A stretch of 64,000 nt of DNA from DASTFY01 sp963769115 (GCA_963769115.1 CAVYKN010000019.1:372001-436000), one strand, 5' to 3'. Positions 44,674 through 54,101 are shown, counted from the first letter of the stretch. Translations and numbers: made by a program. Notes: generated by a model not told the origin, from the sequence alone.

Positions 44674-45177
44674 TCAGCCGGGCGGGACCTCGACGGCGAG
44701 GTCGGCCACCACCTCGACCATCGCCTGCGCCGTGAGCAAGGACGGCGGACCGACGACCTTGCACGAGCGACTGCCGCCCCCGAGCACGATGCGGGGCCGT
44801 TCGACGACGCGGGCATCGACCCAGACGGGCAGATCGTCGGGCAGGCCGAAGGGCGTCACCCCTCCGATGAGCATCCCGGTCAGGTCGCGAGTCTGGTCGG
44901 GATCGGCGAAGGAGGCCTTCTTCACACCGAGGCGCTTGCGGACCACCCGGTTGACGTCGAGCCGCGTCGTCGCCAGCACCACGCAGGCGACGTACTTCGG
45001 TGGATCGCTCTTGCCGATCACCACGATCGTGTTGGCGGAGTCCTCGGGGGCGTAGCCGTACGCGGCGCAGAACGCTGCGGTGTCGGCGAGGGACGGATCG
45101 CAGGGGATGATCTCGTGGTCGATGCCGAGCGCCCCGAGATGGTCACGGACCCGGGCCTCGGCGGCGTCGACGGTCAT
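44674..45177 (-). CDS. YbaK/EbsC-family aminoacyl-tRNA deacylase
   Basis: 167 aa. KYVACVVLATTRLDVNRV and GGVTPFGLPDDLPVWVDARV mark the YbaK fold that removes mis-attached amino acids from tRNA. RIVLGGGSRSCKVVGP is the final strand-loop. TAGGTT (45184-45189) lies 6 nt upstream. Which tRNA it edits is not evident. Confidence 0.9.
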   Translation of the reverse strand: MTVDAAEARVRDHLGALGIDHEIIPCDPSLADTAAFCAAYGYAPEDSANTIVVIGKSDPPKYVACVVLATTRLDVNRVVRKRLGVKKASFADPDQTRDLTGMLIGGVTPFGLPDDLPVWVDARVVERPRIVLGGGSRSCKVVGPPSLLTAQAMVEVVADLAVEVPPG

Positions 45178-45202
45178 CCGGCGAACCTAACCGCGCTCCG
45201 GT

Positions 45203-46372
45203 TCACACCAGCCAGCGTGTCGCCCCGGTCGGCTGGCGGAGGGCGGGACGGTCGAAGGCGAACGGCGACAGGTCGTCATCGACAGGTGCGTCCGCCGCCA
45301 GCGCGGCCAGCGTGCGCCCGAACCAGGCCGCGAACTTGAAGCCGTGCGCGGCGCCCTGGGCCACGAGCACGCGCGGGTGTCCGGGCACCCGATCGAGCAC
45401 GAAGTCACGATCAGGGGTGAGCGTGTAGAGGCAGGTCGTGGTGTGCAGGGCCGCACCGAGCCGCCCGCCGAAGAACCGGCGGGCGAACTCGTCCGTGCGG
45501 GCGAGGATGGCGGTGTCGGGATCGAATCGGCGCGTGCCCGCGGTGACCTCGCTGCCCCCGCAGTCCTGCGAGATCTTCACCCCTGGCCGGCCGAAGGAGG
45601 GGAACCCGTAGAAGCTCGGCTCGTCCATCCAGATCCACACCGGGAGCTGCCCGATCGCGAACAGCTCGGGCTCGGCGGCGTCGTAGTACGTGACCTGCTC
45701 CTGCAGCACCGTCAGCGGGAGCTCGGCACCGAGACCGCGCAGCAGCTCGTTGCTCCACGCGTCGGCCGCCAGCACCACGGTGCCGGCGCGGACCGGCTCG
45801 TCGACCCCGTCCACGATGAGCTCGACGTGATCGTCGCCGGGGAGCAGCGCCCGGACCACCGCGCCGCCGCGCAGCTCGGCGCCGTGATCGCGGGCGAGAC
45901 GTTGCAGTATCGGCACCGCGCGCTCGGGCGAGACGAGGCCGGTCTCGGCCTGGACCAGGCCGACGACATCGTCGTCCACCGCGATGGCCGGCCACCGGCG
46001 GCGAATCTCGGCGCCGTCCACGACCTCGAAGGGCACGTCCGCGGCGCGCATCGACGAGGTGTAGGTCGCGGCGTCGATCGCCGCGCCGGGCGGGAAGAGG
46101 TCGAGCCCTCCGGTCACCCAGACGCACTGCTCCCCCGAGAGCGCCTCCACCTCCCGCCAGGCGTCGTAGGCGCCGGCCGTCAGCCGGACGTAGTGCTCGG
46201 TGTGGTAGCTGCGCCGGATGATGCGGCTGTGGTCGTGCGACGCGCCGCGGTGGTGACCACCGAGCTCGAACTGCTCGAGGCCCAGCACGCGCTGACCGCG
46301 ATGGGCCGCGAAGAGCGCGGTCGCGCTGCCGATGCCCCCCAGGCCGACGATCGCCACATCGGCGTCAGGCAT
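45203..46372 (-). CDS. FAD-dependent N-methyl amino-acid oxidase (SolA/sarcosine oxidase-like)
   Basis: 389 aa. FAD motif VAIVGLGGIGSATALFAAHRG, then HDHSRIIRRSYHTEHYV, the segment around the covalent-flavin region in monomeric sarcosine oxidases. GAAHGFKFAAWFG contains the Cys-to-Ala variant position near the C-terminus, so covalent FAD attachment is not assured. It oxidatively removes N-methyl groups. The start overlaps the Rieske oxygenase stop by 8 nt, forming an N-demethylation operon. Confidence 0.85.
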   Translation of the reverse strand: MPDADVAIVGLGGIGSATALFAAHRGQRVLGLEQFELGGHHRGASHDHSRIIRRSYHTEHYVRLTAGAYDAWREVEALSGEQCVWVTGGLDLFPPGAAIDAATYTSSMRAADVPFEVVDGAEIRRRWPAIAVDDDVVGLVQAETGLVSPERAVPILQRLARDHGAELRGGAVVRALLPGDDHVELIVDGVDEPVRAGTVVLAADAWSNELLRGLGAELPLTVLQEQVTYYDAAEPELFAIGQLPVWIWMDEPSFYGFPSFGRPGVKISQDCGGSEVTAGTRRFDPDTAILARTDEFARRFFGGRLGAALHTTTCLYTLTPDRDFVLDRVPGHPRVLVAQGAAHGFKFAAWFGRTLAALAADAPVDDDLSPFAFDRPALRQPTGATRWLV

Positions 46373-47471
46373 CGCCGTCACCCGCACCGTTGCCCCGCTC
46401 GTCGCCCATCAGCCCGCGGTACCAACGGGCGATGTCGGCGGAGTCGTCCTCCATGGGTGCGAACCAGCCGCGCTCGGCCGCGAACGACGACATGCCCCGC
46501 TGCACGCTCTCGCCGATGCGCCAGTCCTGCCGGTTGACGAGATCCCAGAAGTCGACGGCGTCCGACGGATCGAAGCCAGGGTCGGTCACCGCGTCGGGCG
46601 CGAAGAGGAAGTCGCAGACGATCGTCGTGTGGCCCGCCGACCGCGGCACCAGCGTGAACGCGGCGACGTGGTCGGCGGACAGGCTGAGCAGCAGGTTGGG
46701 GTAGACGAGGCAGCCCTTGTGGCGGACGCGCTCGGCGTCGCTCAAGGCGGGGAACGGCGAGCGGGTCGTGGTACCGGTGGCGGTGAACGTCCACGCGCCG
46801 TCCCGGTGTGGGATGCCGTCGTCCCAGCTCAGGTCCGCGCCGCCTCCGCGCCGGAAGGCCGGCACCAGCTCGCACAGCTCCGGGTGGACAGGACCGCAGT
46901 GGTAGCACTCGTTGTAGTTCTCGACGATCACCTTCCAGTTGGCCGCGACCTCGTAGGTGAGTCGGGCGCCGCTGCGCAGCTCGTCGAGCGGGTAGTTGCG
47001 GGTCTGCTCGTCGGTGTCGCCGAGCTGCACCGGCAGCGGCGGCGTGTCCTCCGGGTGCAGGCAGACGAAGACGAAGCCCCGCCAGACGGTGACGCCGACC
47101 GCGTACAGCGAGATCCCCTCGGGCACGTCGGCGAGGTGCGGCGCCGCCCGGAGGGCGCCGTCCAGGCCGTAGGTCCAGTGGTGGTACGGGCAGCGCAGGA
47201 CCCGGCCGGCGTGGCCGGACTCGGGGCCGTCGGCCGGGCACAGCTCGGCGCCCCGGTGTCGGCACGTGTTGGCGAACCCCCGCAGCACGCCGTCGTCGCC
47301 CCGGACCAGTAGGAGCGCCTCACCGCCCACCCCCACCCGCTGCCAGTCGCCGGCGCGGGCGAGCTCCTCGTCACGGCCGACGTGGACCCATTGGCGGGCG
47401 AACAGCTGCCGGCGCTCATCGGCGAAGACGGCCTCGTCGACGTACAGCCGGAAGGGCAGCGTCTCGCGCAC
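46365..47471 (-). CDS. Rieske-type oxygenase alpha subunit (GbcA/carnitine oxygenase-like)
   Basis: 368 aa. Rieske cluster ligands are in CRHRGAELC and CPYHHWTYG. Mononuclear iron ligands are in ENYNECYHCGPVHPEL. The overall form matches oxygenases that demethylate quaternary amines such as glycine betaine. No reductase gene is adjacent. GTG 47471 has TAGGCT (47478-47483) 6 nt upstream. Divergent from the PadR gene and possibly controlled by it. Confidence 0.87.
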   Translation of the reverse strand: MRETLPFRLYVDEAVFADERRQLFARQWVHVGRDEELARAGDWQRVGVGGEALLLVRGDDGVLRGFANTCRHRGAELCPADGPESGHAGRVLRCPYHHWTYGLDGALRAAPHLADVPEGISLYAVGVTVWRGFVFVCLHPEDTPPLPVQLGDTDEQTRNYPLDELRSGARLTYEVAANWKVIVENYNECYHCGPVHPELCELVPAFRRGGGADLSWDDGIPHRDGAWTFTATGTTTRSPFPALSDAERVRHKGCLVYPNLLLSLSADHVAAFTLVPRSAGHTTIVCDFLFAPDAVTDPGFDPSDAVDFWDLVNRQDWRIGESVQRGMSSFAAERGWFAPMEDDSADIARWYRGLMGDERGNGAGDGDA

Positions 47472-47508
47472 GGCCGGAGCCTACGAGGACGATTCCCGTC
47501 GAGGGAGG

Positions 47509-47537
47509 TTGCGAACCGACCAATTGCGATATATCGT
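47509..47537 (+). promoter_or_regulatory. padR-like promoter with overlapping palindromic operator
   Basis: TTGCGA (47509-47514), 17-nt spacer, TATCGT (47532-47537). The perfect palindrome CGATATATCG (47527-47536) overlaps the -10. AT-rich dyads like this are typical PadR sites, so autorepression is likely; it also lies 38 nt upstream of the divergent Rieske -10. Confidence 0.6.
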
Positions 47538-47577
47538 GACCGCACACGATCATTCCCCCCGAACAGAGGAGAGCACC

Positions 47578-48105
47578 ATGAGAGAGGGACGAGGGCGCGG
47601 AGAGCGCCACTTCGAGCACAGGTACGAGCGGGGTGGATGGGGCCCGCCCGGACGGCGCGACGGACGCCGGCGGCGAGGCGACATCCGCACCGCGCTGCTG
47701 GCCGCGCTGGCCGAGGGCCCTGGCCACGGCTACGAGCTCATGCAGCGCATCGAGGACAAGACCGAGGGCACGTGGCGTCCCTCGCCCGGTTCGGTCTACC
47801 CGAGCCTCCAGCTCCTGGAGGACGAGGGTCTCGTCGCCAGCAGCGAGCGTGACGGCAAGCGGACCTACGAGATCACCGATGCCGGCCGCGCCGAGGCCGA
47901 GCGCCGGGTCGAAGAGGCCGGAGGGACTCCGTGGGCCCAGGGCGAGCGGGGCGGCAGCTACGGCAAGCTCTTCAGCCTGCTGCGCCAGGTCGCGCTGGCC
48001 GCCCGCCAGGTGGCCAAGGTGGGCACGCCCGCACAGGTCGAGCAGGCGGCCACCATCATGGAGGACGCCCGCAAGCGCCTGTACCAGCTCCTGATCGCCG
48101 ACTGA
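47578..48105 (+). CDS. PadR-family transcriptional regulator
   Basis: 175 aa. An Arg/Gly-rich tail (1-30) precedes the winged helix IRTALLAALAEGPGHGYEL and RPSPGSVYPSLQLLEDEGLV, then the dimerising C-terminal helix LRQVALAARQVAKVG. The start has AGAGGAGAG upstream. A palindrome at 47527-47536 within its promoter suggests self-regulation. It may also govern the divergent demethylation operon. Confidence 0.92.
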   Translation: MREGRGRGERHFEHRYERGGWGPPGRRDGRRRRGDIRTALLAALAEGPGHGYELMQRIEDKTEGTWRPSPGSVYPSLQLLEDEGLVASSERDGKRTYEITDAGRAEAERRVEEAGGTPWAQGERGGSYGKLFSLLRQVALAARQVAKVGTPAQVEQAATIMEDARKRLYQLLIAD

Positions 48106-48183
48106 TCTCGGCGCCGGCCGGGCACCACGGGCCGAGCGGGGGTCCACCACCCCCCGGCCCGCAGTTGGCACGATGAACCGCCG

Positions 48184-49086
48184 ATGGCGTCGACGGCGTC
48201 CCCCGAGCCGCCGGCCCGCCTCGGCGGATCCCGCACCCACTCGCGCGTGCGCAGCGCGGAAGCTGCGCGGAAGCTGGCCGACCACGAGCGGCGGATCTAC
48301 CTGCCGCTCGTGCTCTCGGCCGTCCTCCCGATCGTCGTGGCGGCTTCGCGCGCCGCCACCGATTCGCGCGTCTCGATCGTCGTCAACGTCATCACCTGGC
48401 TGGTCTTCGTCTACGACCTGATCGTCCACATGCGTTACGTGCGCGGCTACCTGCGCACGGGTGTCGGCCTGTTCGATCTCGCCGTCGTCATCCTCACCGC
48501 CCCCTGGTTCCTGATCCCGGGCGCCAGCGGCTCCCAGATCCTGGTGCTGGCCCGGCTGGCCCGCCTCGTGCGGCTGTTCTTCGTCAGTCCCGGGGCTCGG
48601 CAGGCCGGCCGGCGCCTCGGCGGGGTCGGCCTGTTCGCCCTCGCCATGCTGCTGTTCGGCAGCTGGATGGCCTACGTGGCCGAGCATCCGGCCAACCCCG
48701 GCTTCGCCACCTTCGGCGACGCCCTCTGGTGGGGCATCGTGACGCTCACCACGGTGGGGTACGGCGACATCGTGCCCGAGACCACGAAGGGCCGGACGGC
48801 GGCGGTGTTCCTCATGCTGACCGGCATCGGCACCCTCGGCATCATCTCCGGCACGCTGGCCAGCGCGTTCCGCCGCTCCGCCGCGGAGAAAGCCGTCGCG
48901 GACGCCGCCTCCGCCGACGCAGCATCCGCCGATGCCACCAGGGACGACCTGCGGGCCGAGGTAGTCCGCCTTCGCCTCCAGTATGCCGCCGTCGAGCAGC
49001 ACCTGGCCGCCCTCGCCGCGGCCCAGACGCCGGGCATTGCGAGCCCGCCGGACCCGTCGGCGCCACCGGCTCCGCCCGTCACCTGA
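48184..49086 (+). CDS. Voltage-gated-type potassium channel
   Basis: 300 aa, six helices. The S4-like helix LARLARLVRLFF carries regularly spaced arginines; the pore has TLTTVGYGDIVPET. A cytosolic C-terminus of 70 residues is Ala-rich and likely coiled coil (DLRAEVVRLRLQYAAVEQHL). Forms a tetrameric K+ channel. No ligand-binding domain. Confidence 0.92.
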   Translation: MASTASPEPPARLGGSRTHSRVRSAEAARKLADHERRIYLPLVLSAVLPIVVAASRAATDSRVSIVVNVITWLVFVYDLIVHMRYVRGYLRTGVGLFDLAVVILTAPWFLIPGASGSQILVLARLARLVRLFFVSPGARQAGRRLGGVGLFALAMLLFGSWMAYVAEHPANPGFATFGDALWWGIVTLTTVGYGDIVPETTKGRTAAVFLMLTGIGTLGIISGTLASAFRRSAAEKAVADAASADAASADATRDDLRAEVVRLRLQYAAVEQHLAALAAAQTPGIASPPDPSAPPAPPVT

Positions 49087-49132
49087 CCGGCGGCTGCCGC
49101 CTCTGCCGTCCGGCCCACCTACGCTTGGCGCC

Positions 49133-50332
49133 ATGACGATGACCTCCGAGGTCCCACCGGCCGCCGCGCCGCCGAAGCCCGAGCGGTGGACGGCCCAGTG
49201 GAAGGAGCTCTACGCCGAGGTCATCACCACCGGCCTCTGCACCGGGTGCGCGGGCTGCGTCGTCACCTGCCCCCACGACGTCATCGGGTACGAGCACGAG
49301 GAGGGCAAGTACCTGCCCTTCCACCTCGAAGAAGAGCTGGGGCTCGACAACTGCATCCACGGCGAGAAGGGCTGCACGACGTGCACCCGAGCCTGCCCGC
49401 GCTTCCGGGCCTGGGAGCCCGCGGCCGACCTCCACCTGTTCGGGCGGGTGCGGGAGGCGGACGAGATGTCCGGCATCTGGCGGCAGCTGCTGCTGACGCG
49501 GGCCGTGGACGGCACGCAGCACCAGGTGGGCCAGGACGGGGGTTTCGTCTCCGCCATGCTGATCTGGCTCCTCGAGCACGACTACATCGAGGCCGCGCTG
49601 GTGAGCGGGGTCGAGCCCGACGACGCCTGGAAGGCGAAGCCGGTGCTGGCCCGCACCAAGGACGAGGTGCTGGCCACGGCCGGCAGCCGCTACACGTACT
49701 GCGCCAACCCGCTGGCGCTGCGGGAGGCCAAGGCCGAGGGGCTGAGCCGACTGGCGCTCGTGGGCATGGGCTGTCAGACGAGCTCGCCGCCGGTCATGTG
49801 GGATCGCAAGGCGGGCAAGGTGTCTCGGCCGTTCCTCTTCAACATCGGCCTGCTCTGCTCCAAGACCTTCGACGACGCCATCTTCGCCGAGCTCTTCGAG
49901 GCCAAGTACGGGCTGAAGAAGGCCGACATGGTGAAGATGAACATCAAGGGCGTCTTCCAGATCTGGATGAAGGACGGCTCGTACCACGAGATCGATCTCA
50001 AGGAGTGCCACGCCTGGACGAGGAGCGGGTGCACGAGCTGCCCCGACTTCGCCGCCGAGCACTCGGACATCGCCACGGGCGGCATCGGCGAGGACAACGA
50101 CTGGACGCTCACGATCGTGCGCACCGAGCTGGGCGAGGAGGTCGTCAACCGGATGCTGGCCGACGGCGTCATCGAGGCCCGCCCCGCGCAGGAGGACGAG
50201 AAGGCCATGAAGCTCCTGCGGCTCCTGTCGATCGTCAGCAGGCGGCGCTGGCCCGAGTTCGCCGATCCGGCTCCGAAGATCGGCGTGCCGCCGCCCAAGA
50301 AGAAGGCCGCCACCGCTCCCGCGGCCCACTAG
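49133..50332 (+). CDS. Coenzyme F420 hydrogenase/dehydrogenase beta-subunit family protein (FrhB-like)
   Basis: 399 aa. Ferredoxin-like cysteines lie in CTGCAGCVVTCP and CTTCTRACPRF near the N-terminus; the FrhB domain has VGQDGGFVSAML and GCTSCPDFAAEHSDIATGGIG. It should transfer electrons between F420, FAD and iron-sulfur clusters for an unknown partner. TACGCT (49120-49125) is 7 nt before the ATG. It stands alone, without hydrogenase genes. Confidence 0.88.
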   Translation: MTMTSEVPPAAAPPKPERWTAQWKELYAEVITTGLCTGCAGCVVTCPHDVIGYEHEEGKYLPFHLEEELGLDNCIHGEKGCTTCTRACPRFRAWEPAADLHLFGRVREADEMSGIWRQLLLTRAVDGTQHQVGQDGGFVSAMLIWLLEHDYIEAALVSGVEPDDAWKAKPVLARTKDEVLATAGSRYTYCANPLALREAKAEGLSRLALVGMGCQTSSPPVMWDRKAGKVSRPFLFNIGLLCSKTFDDAIFAELFEAKYGLKKADMVKMNIKGVFQIWMKDGSYHEIDLKECHAWTRSGCTSCPDFAAEHSDIATGGIGEDNDWTLTIVRTELGEEVVNRMLADGVIEARPAQEDEKAMKLLRLLSIVSRRRWPEFADPAPKIGVPPPKKKAATAPAAH

Positions 50333-50384
50333 ACCACTGCGGGCTGCCGGTCGCGCCGCGCGAGGGTGCGCGTCCGCGATGCGT

Positions 50385-50400
50385 CCACGTCATAACGTGG
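50385..50400. promoter_or_regulatory. Perfect palindrome upstream of the HdeD-like gene
   Basis: CCACGT, CATA, ACGTGG: 6-bp arms around 4 nt, 38 nt before the ATG at 50438. A regulator dyad is likely. CATAAC could also act as a -10. Confidence 0.5.
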
Positions 50401-50437
50401 CGATCCGACCAATGGGCCAGGACAGGAGGGCTGACGA

Positions 50438-51007
50438 ATGACCGACGCGATGATCGAGGATGCTCGAACGCTGACGCGGGGCTGGGGCTGGTTCCTGGCC
50501 GCCGGCATAGCCTGGCTCGTCTTCGCGTTCCTCGTCCTGTCGTTCAACTACCGGACGGTCTGGGCAGTGGCCTTGTTCTTCGGCATCGGGTTCATCATCG
50601 GCGGGATGATGGAGCTGATGGTCGGGTTTGTCTCACCGAGCTGGAAGTGGCTGCACATCCTGTTCGGCGTGGTGTCGATCATCGCCGGGTTCATGGCGCT
50701 CATCTGGCCCGGCCAGACGCTGCTGGTGCTCGGCGCCATCGTCGGCTGGCTGCTCCTCGCCTACGGCATCATCGACATCGTCTTCGCGTTCAGCACGCGG
50801 GGCCTCGACGACATGTGGTGGCTCACCCTCATCACGGGCATCCTCGCCATCATCATCGGCTTCTGGGCGATCAGCCCGGACGCCACGACGGTGGCCAACT
50901 ACCGCGGAGTGGTGCTGGTCGTCGTCTGGGTCGGCGCCGCGGCCATCTTGCGCGGGATCACCGACATCATCGTGGGCTTCCGCATGCGCTCCGCTCGGAG
51001 GACCTGA
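50438..51007 (+). CDS. HdeD/DUF308-family membrane protein
   Basis: 189 aa with six helices in three repeated pairs (GWFLAAGIAWLVFAFLVL, VWAVALFFGIGFIIGGMMEL, LHILFGVVSIIAGFMALIWP and so on), the HdeD pattern linked to acid and general stress. AGGAGG lies upstream. Molecular role unknown. Confidence 0.88.
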   Translation: MTDAMIEDARTLTRGWGWFLAAGIAWLVFAFLVLSFNYRTVWAVALFFGIGFIIGGMMELMVGFVSPSWKWLHILFGVVSIIAGFMALIWPGQTLLVLGAIVGWLLLAYGIIDIVFAFSTRGLDDMWWLTLITGILAIIIGFWAISPDATTVANYRGVVLVVVWVGAAAILRGITDIIVGFRMRSARRT

Positions 51008-51055
51008 CCGCCGCGCGCTGACGGCCTCGTAGGGCGGACAGCCAGTCCGCCGCCG

Positions 51056-51868
51056 TCAGAGCCAGCGCTCGGCCTCGTCGATGCGATCGAGGCCGAGTTC
51101 GGCGCGCCAGGCGATCATCACCTCCGCCACGCCGTGATCGGCCAACCTCTGGCGGGTCGAGCTCCCCTGATCGAGCCATTCCGGCTCGAACGGACCCTCC
51201 ACGCTCGCCGGGGGCGCGGCCCGGCCGGCAGCCTCGGCCGCTCGGCGGACCGTGGCGACGAGACCGGGCAGGTCCTCCTCGGCGGCGTGGAAGTTCACAC
51301 CGTCGGCCACCCGGCCGGCCAGCTCGGCCAGGCGGGGCCCGTTCGCTCCGAGGACGATCGGCGGCGGGGGCGACGGCATGATCACGCCCCGGACGTCTGC
51401 GAAGCCGGCCCACCGCCCGTCGAAGCGCTCGGCCCCGTCCCAGAGCGCCCGCAGGAAGGCCACCACCTCCTCCAGTCGGGCTCGCCGCTCGCCTGCGGGC
51501 CTTGGTTCCAGAAGGAACATCTCGAGCTCGACGGCGAAGGGTGAGCCCGGTCCGGCGCCCGCGCCCAGCCCCAGCTGGAGTCGCCCGGCCGACAGCGACT
51601 GGATGGTGGCTGCTGCGACGGCGAGCTGCGCGGGATGGCGGGTGGTGGCGTTGGCCACGAGGGGGCCCACCGTCACGTCCGTGGTGGCCGTGGCGACCGA
51701 CCCGAGCGCGGCCCACACGTCCAGGGCGCGGTCACCCCTCAGGACCGCGCCGGAGAGGTGGTCGTAGCACCAGACGGCGGAGAAGCCGGCCGCCTCCGCC
51801 CGGCGGGCCGCCTCCACGTAGGTCGGGGCGTCCACCCCGATCGTGCTCAGGGAGATCCCCGTGCTCAC
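51056..51868 (-). CDS. LLM-class F420-dependent oxidoreductase
   Basis: 270-aa TIM barrel of the luciferase-like monooxygenase superfamily. FSAVWCYDHLSG, TVGPLVANATTRHPAQLAV and LGLGAGAGPGSPF are the F420/flavin-binding strands; PIVLGANGPRLAELAGRVADG is the phosphate site. Hydride-transfer substrate unknown. GTG start, divergent from the carbonic anhydrase gene. Confidence 0.88.
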   Translation of the reverse strand: MSTGISLSTIGVDAPTYVEAARRAEAAGFSAVWCYDHLSGAVLRGDRALDVWAALGSVATATTDVTVGPLVANATTRHPAQLAVAAATIQSLSAGRLQLGLGAGAGPGSPFAVELEMFLLEPRPAGERRARLEEVVAFLRALWDGAERFDGRWAGFADVRGVIMPSPPPPIVLGANGPRLAELAGRVADGVNFHAAEEDLPGLVATVRRAAEAAGRAAPPASVEGPFEPEWLDQGSSTRQRLADHGVAEVMIAWRAELGLDRIDEAERWL

Positions 51869-51903
51869 CCCGCTTGTCTAGCGCTCCCGGGTACCGTCCC
51901 TCC

Positions 51904-52422
51904 GTGGACGAACGGGCCGACGACTTCGCACCCAACACGGACGAGCTGCTGGCCAACAACGCCCGCTTCGCCGGCGCGTACAGCGATCAGACCCTCGAGC
52001 TGTACCCGAGGCGGCGGCTGGTCATCGTGGCCTGCATGGACAGCCGCATGGACATCTTCGAGATGCTCGGGCTGGCCCACGGCGACGCGCACATCATCCG
52101 CAACGCCGGCGGCGTCGTCACGGACGACGTGATCCGCTCCATCGTCCTCTCGCAGCGACTGCTCCGCACCCGGGAGATCATCCTCATCCACCACACGGAC
52201 TGCGGGCTGCAGAAGATCGTCGACGATTCGCTGAAGGACGAGCTCGAGGCGGAGACCGGGCTGCGACCGGAATGGGCCATCGAGAGCTTCAAGGACCCGT
52301 TCCAGGATGTGCGGCAGTCCATCCGACGCCTCCGGATCAACCCGTTCGTGACGAACAAGGAGCTCATCCGCGGCTTCGTCTACCAGGTGCAGGACGGGCG
52401 GCTGGTCGAGACGACGGCCTGA
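51904..52422 (+). CDS. Beta-class carbonic anhydrase
   Basis: 172 aa. Zinc ligands and the catalytic dyad are in ACMDSRMD (Cys, Asp-Arg) and HHTDCG (His, Cys). HIIRNAGGVVTDD is the conserved substrate loop. It interconverts CO2 and bicarbonate. TACCGT (51892-51897) lies 6 nt before the GTG. The sequence is of the short plant-type/Rv1284-like subgroup. Confidence 0.93.
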   Translation: MDERADDFAPNTDELLANNARFAGAYSDQTLELYPRRRLVIVACMDSRMDIFEMLGLAHGDAHIIRNAGGVVTDDVIRSIVLSQRLLRTREIILIHHTDCGLQKIVDDSLKDELEAETGLRPEWAIESFKDPFQDVRQSIRRLRINPFVTNKELIRGFVYQVQDGRLVETTA

Positions 52423-52446
52423 GGGCGGGATCGTACGCTCGGCCCG

Positions 52447-54046
52447 ATGACCGATTCCACCGACGCGAACCCGCCCCCCTGCTCCCGCCACTACACCCGC
52501 TGGCCGGTGGTCGAGGGCTACCCCGAGCGCCTGAGCTACCGGCCGGGCGAGGAGGTGGCGGTCCAGTGCTCCAGCCGGTCGGGGAGGTTCACCGCCGAGG
52601 TGGCGCGCATCGGTCGGGAACGGCGGGTCGTGTGGAGCGAGCAGGGCATCGCCGGCGCCGAGCGCGAGGTGCCGGAACGGGCCTGGGCGACGGGCTGCGA
52701 CTGGCCGGTGTCCTTCACCGTGCCGATCGACCCGTCGTGGCCGTCCGGCTTCTACGAGATCGACCTCGTGGCGGAGGATCTGGCCGCCGGTGAGGACGAG
52801 CGGCGGCGGTCGTCGCAGGCGTTCTTCGTGGTCCAGGCCGCGCCGGCCGCACCCGCGCCGGCGCTCCTCGTGCTGGCCACCAACACCTACAACGCCTACA
52901 ACCAGTGGGGCGGCCACTGCCTCTACAGCGGCGCCGACCGGGTGTCCTTCACCCGCCCGATCGAGCGGGGCTACGTGCGGCGGCCGGCGGCGCCGGACGA
53001 GGTGGACTACGACGGGCGCGTCGGCAGCGTCGAGGTGGAGCCCGACGAGGAGCACCGACGCCTCCCCGCCTACCTCCGCGAGAACGAGTACCCGCTGTGG
53101 TGCGCGTCGGGCGGGTGGCACAGCTGGGAGCGGCGCTTCGTGCGCTGGGCCGAGTCGGCCGGGATCGCGCTCGACTACGCCGTCAACGCCGACCTCGACC
53201 TGCACCCGGAGGTGCTCGACGACCACCGCCTGCTGTTGAGCGTGGGACACGACGAGTACTGGTCGTGGGGCATGCGGGACACCGTCGACGCGTTCGTCGA
53301 CGGCGGCGGCTCGTGGGCCATCTTCTCGGGGAACACCTCGTTCTGGCAGGTGCGCTACGAAGACGACGGACGGACGATGGTGTGCCACAAGGGGCTGGCT
53401 CCCAGGAACGATCCGGTGGCCAAGACCGACGACCGCCGCTTCCTCACGACCATGTGGTCGGCTCCGGCCATACGGCCGGCCCGAGAGCCTGACCACCGGA
53501 CTCAGCTTCACCAGGGGCGGCTACGCCCGGGTGGGCGAGGCGACGCCGCGCAGCTCAGGGGGCTACAGCGTGCACCGCCCGGAGCACCCGTTCTTCGCCG
53601 GGACCGACCTCCGCTACGGCGACGTGCTCGGCGGGGCCGACCGGATCGTCGCCTACGAGGTCGACGGCTGTGAGCTGACCATGGTCGACGGCCTGCCGGT
53701 CCCCACGTACGCCGATGGCACACCGGCGGGGTTCGAGGTCCTCGGGACGGCCCCCGCCCATCTGCTGTCCATCACGGACGAGCACTGCGAGGTACCCACC
53801 GCGCTCTGGGGGAGCACCCAGCCGCCCGGGGACCTGGAGGCGGTGGCGATGGTGCTCTTCGGCGATGCCTCACCGGCCAACGTCGCCAAGGTCGCCCACG
53901 GGCACGCCGTGATGGGGACATTCGAGCGGGGACGGGGCCGGGTGTTCAACGCCGGCACGACGGACTGGTCGTTCGGGCTCGATCGGGACCCGCTGGTCCA
54001 GCAGGTCACCCTCAACGTGCTGCGGGAGCTGGGCGGACTCGGCTGA
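52447..54046 (+). CDS. N,N-dimethylformamidase large-subunit-like protein, one-base frameshift
   Basis: About 532 aa after correction. ATNTYNAYNQWGGHCLYSGAD and the SFTRPIERGY continuation, then VGHDEYWSWGMRD and FSGNTSFWQVRYE, mark the DMFase beta family. An extra base at about 53472 separates MWSAPAI from RPESLTTGLSFTRGGYARV. The last part ends FNAGTTDWSFGLD. The N-terminal 100 residues are a beta-sandwich-like domain. No small-subunit gene is next to it. TACGCT lies 7 nt before the ATG. Amide hydrolase activity is likely but the substrate is not known. Confidence 0.78.
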
Positions 54047-54101
54047 CCGGCCCGAGGGTGTATCTCCGAACCCGTCCGCAGGCTCTTCCGTACCATTGCC
54101 T

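Noticed and set aside
49079..50329. 416-codon minus-strand frame
   Set aside because: Shadow of the FrhB-like gene, with low-complexity composition.
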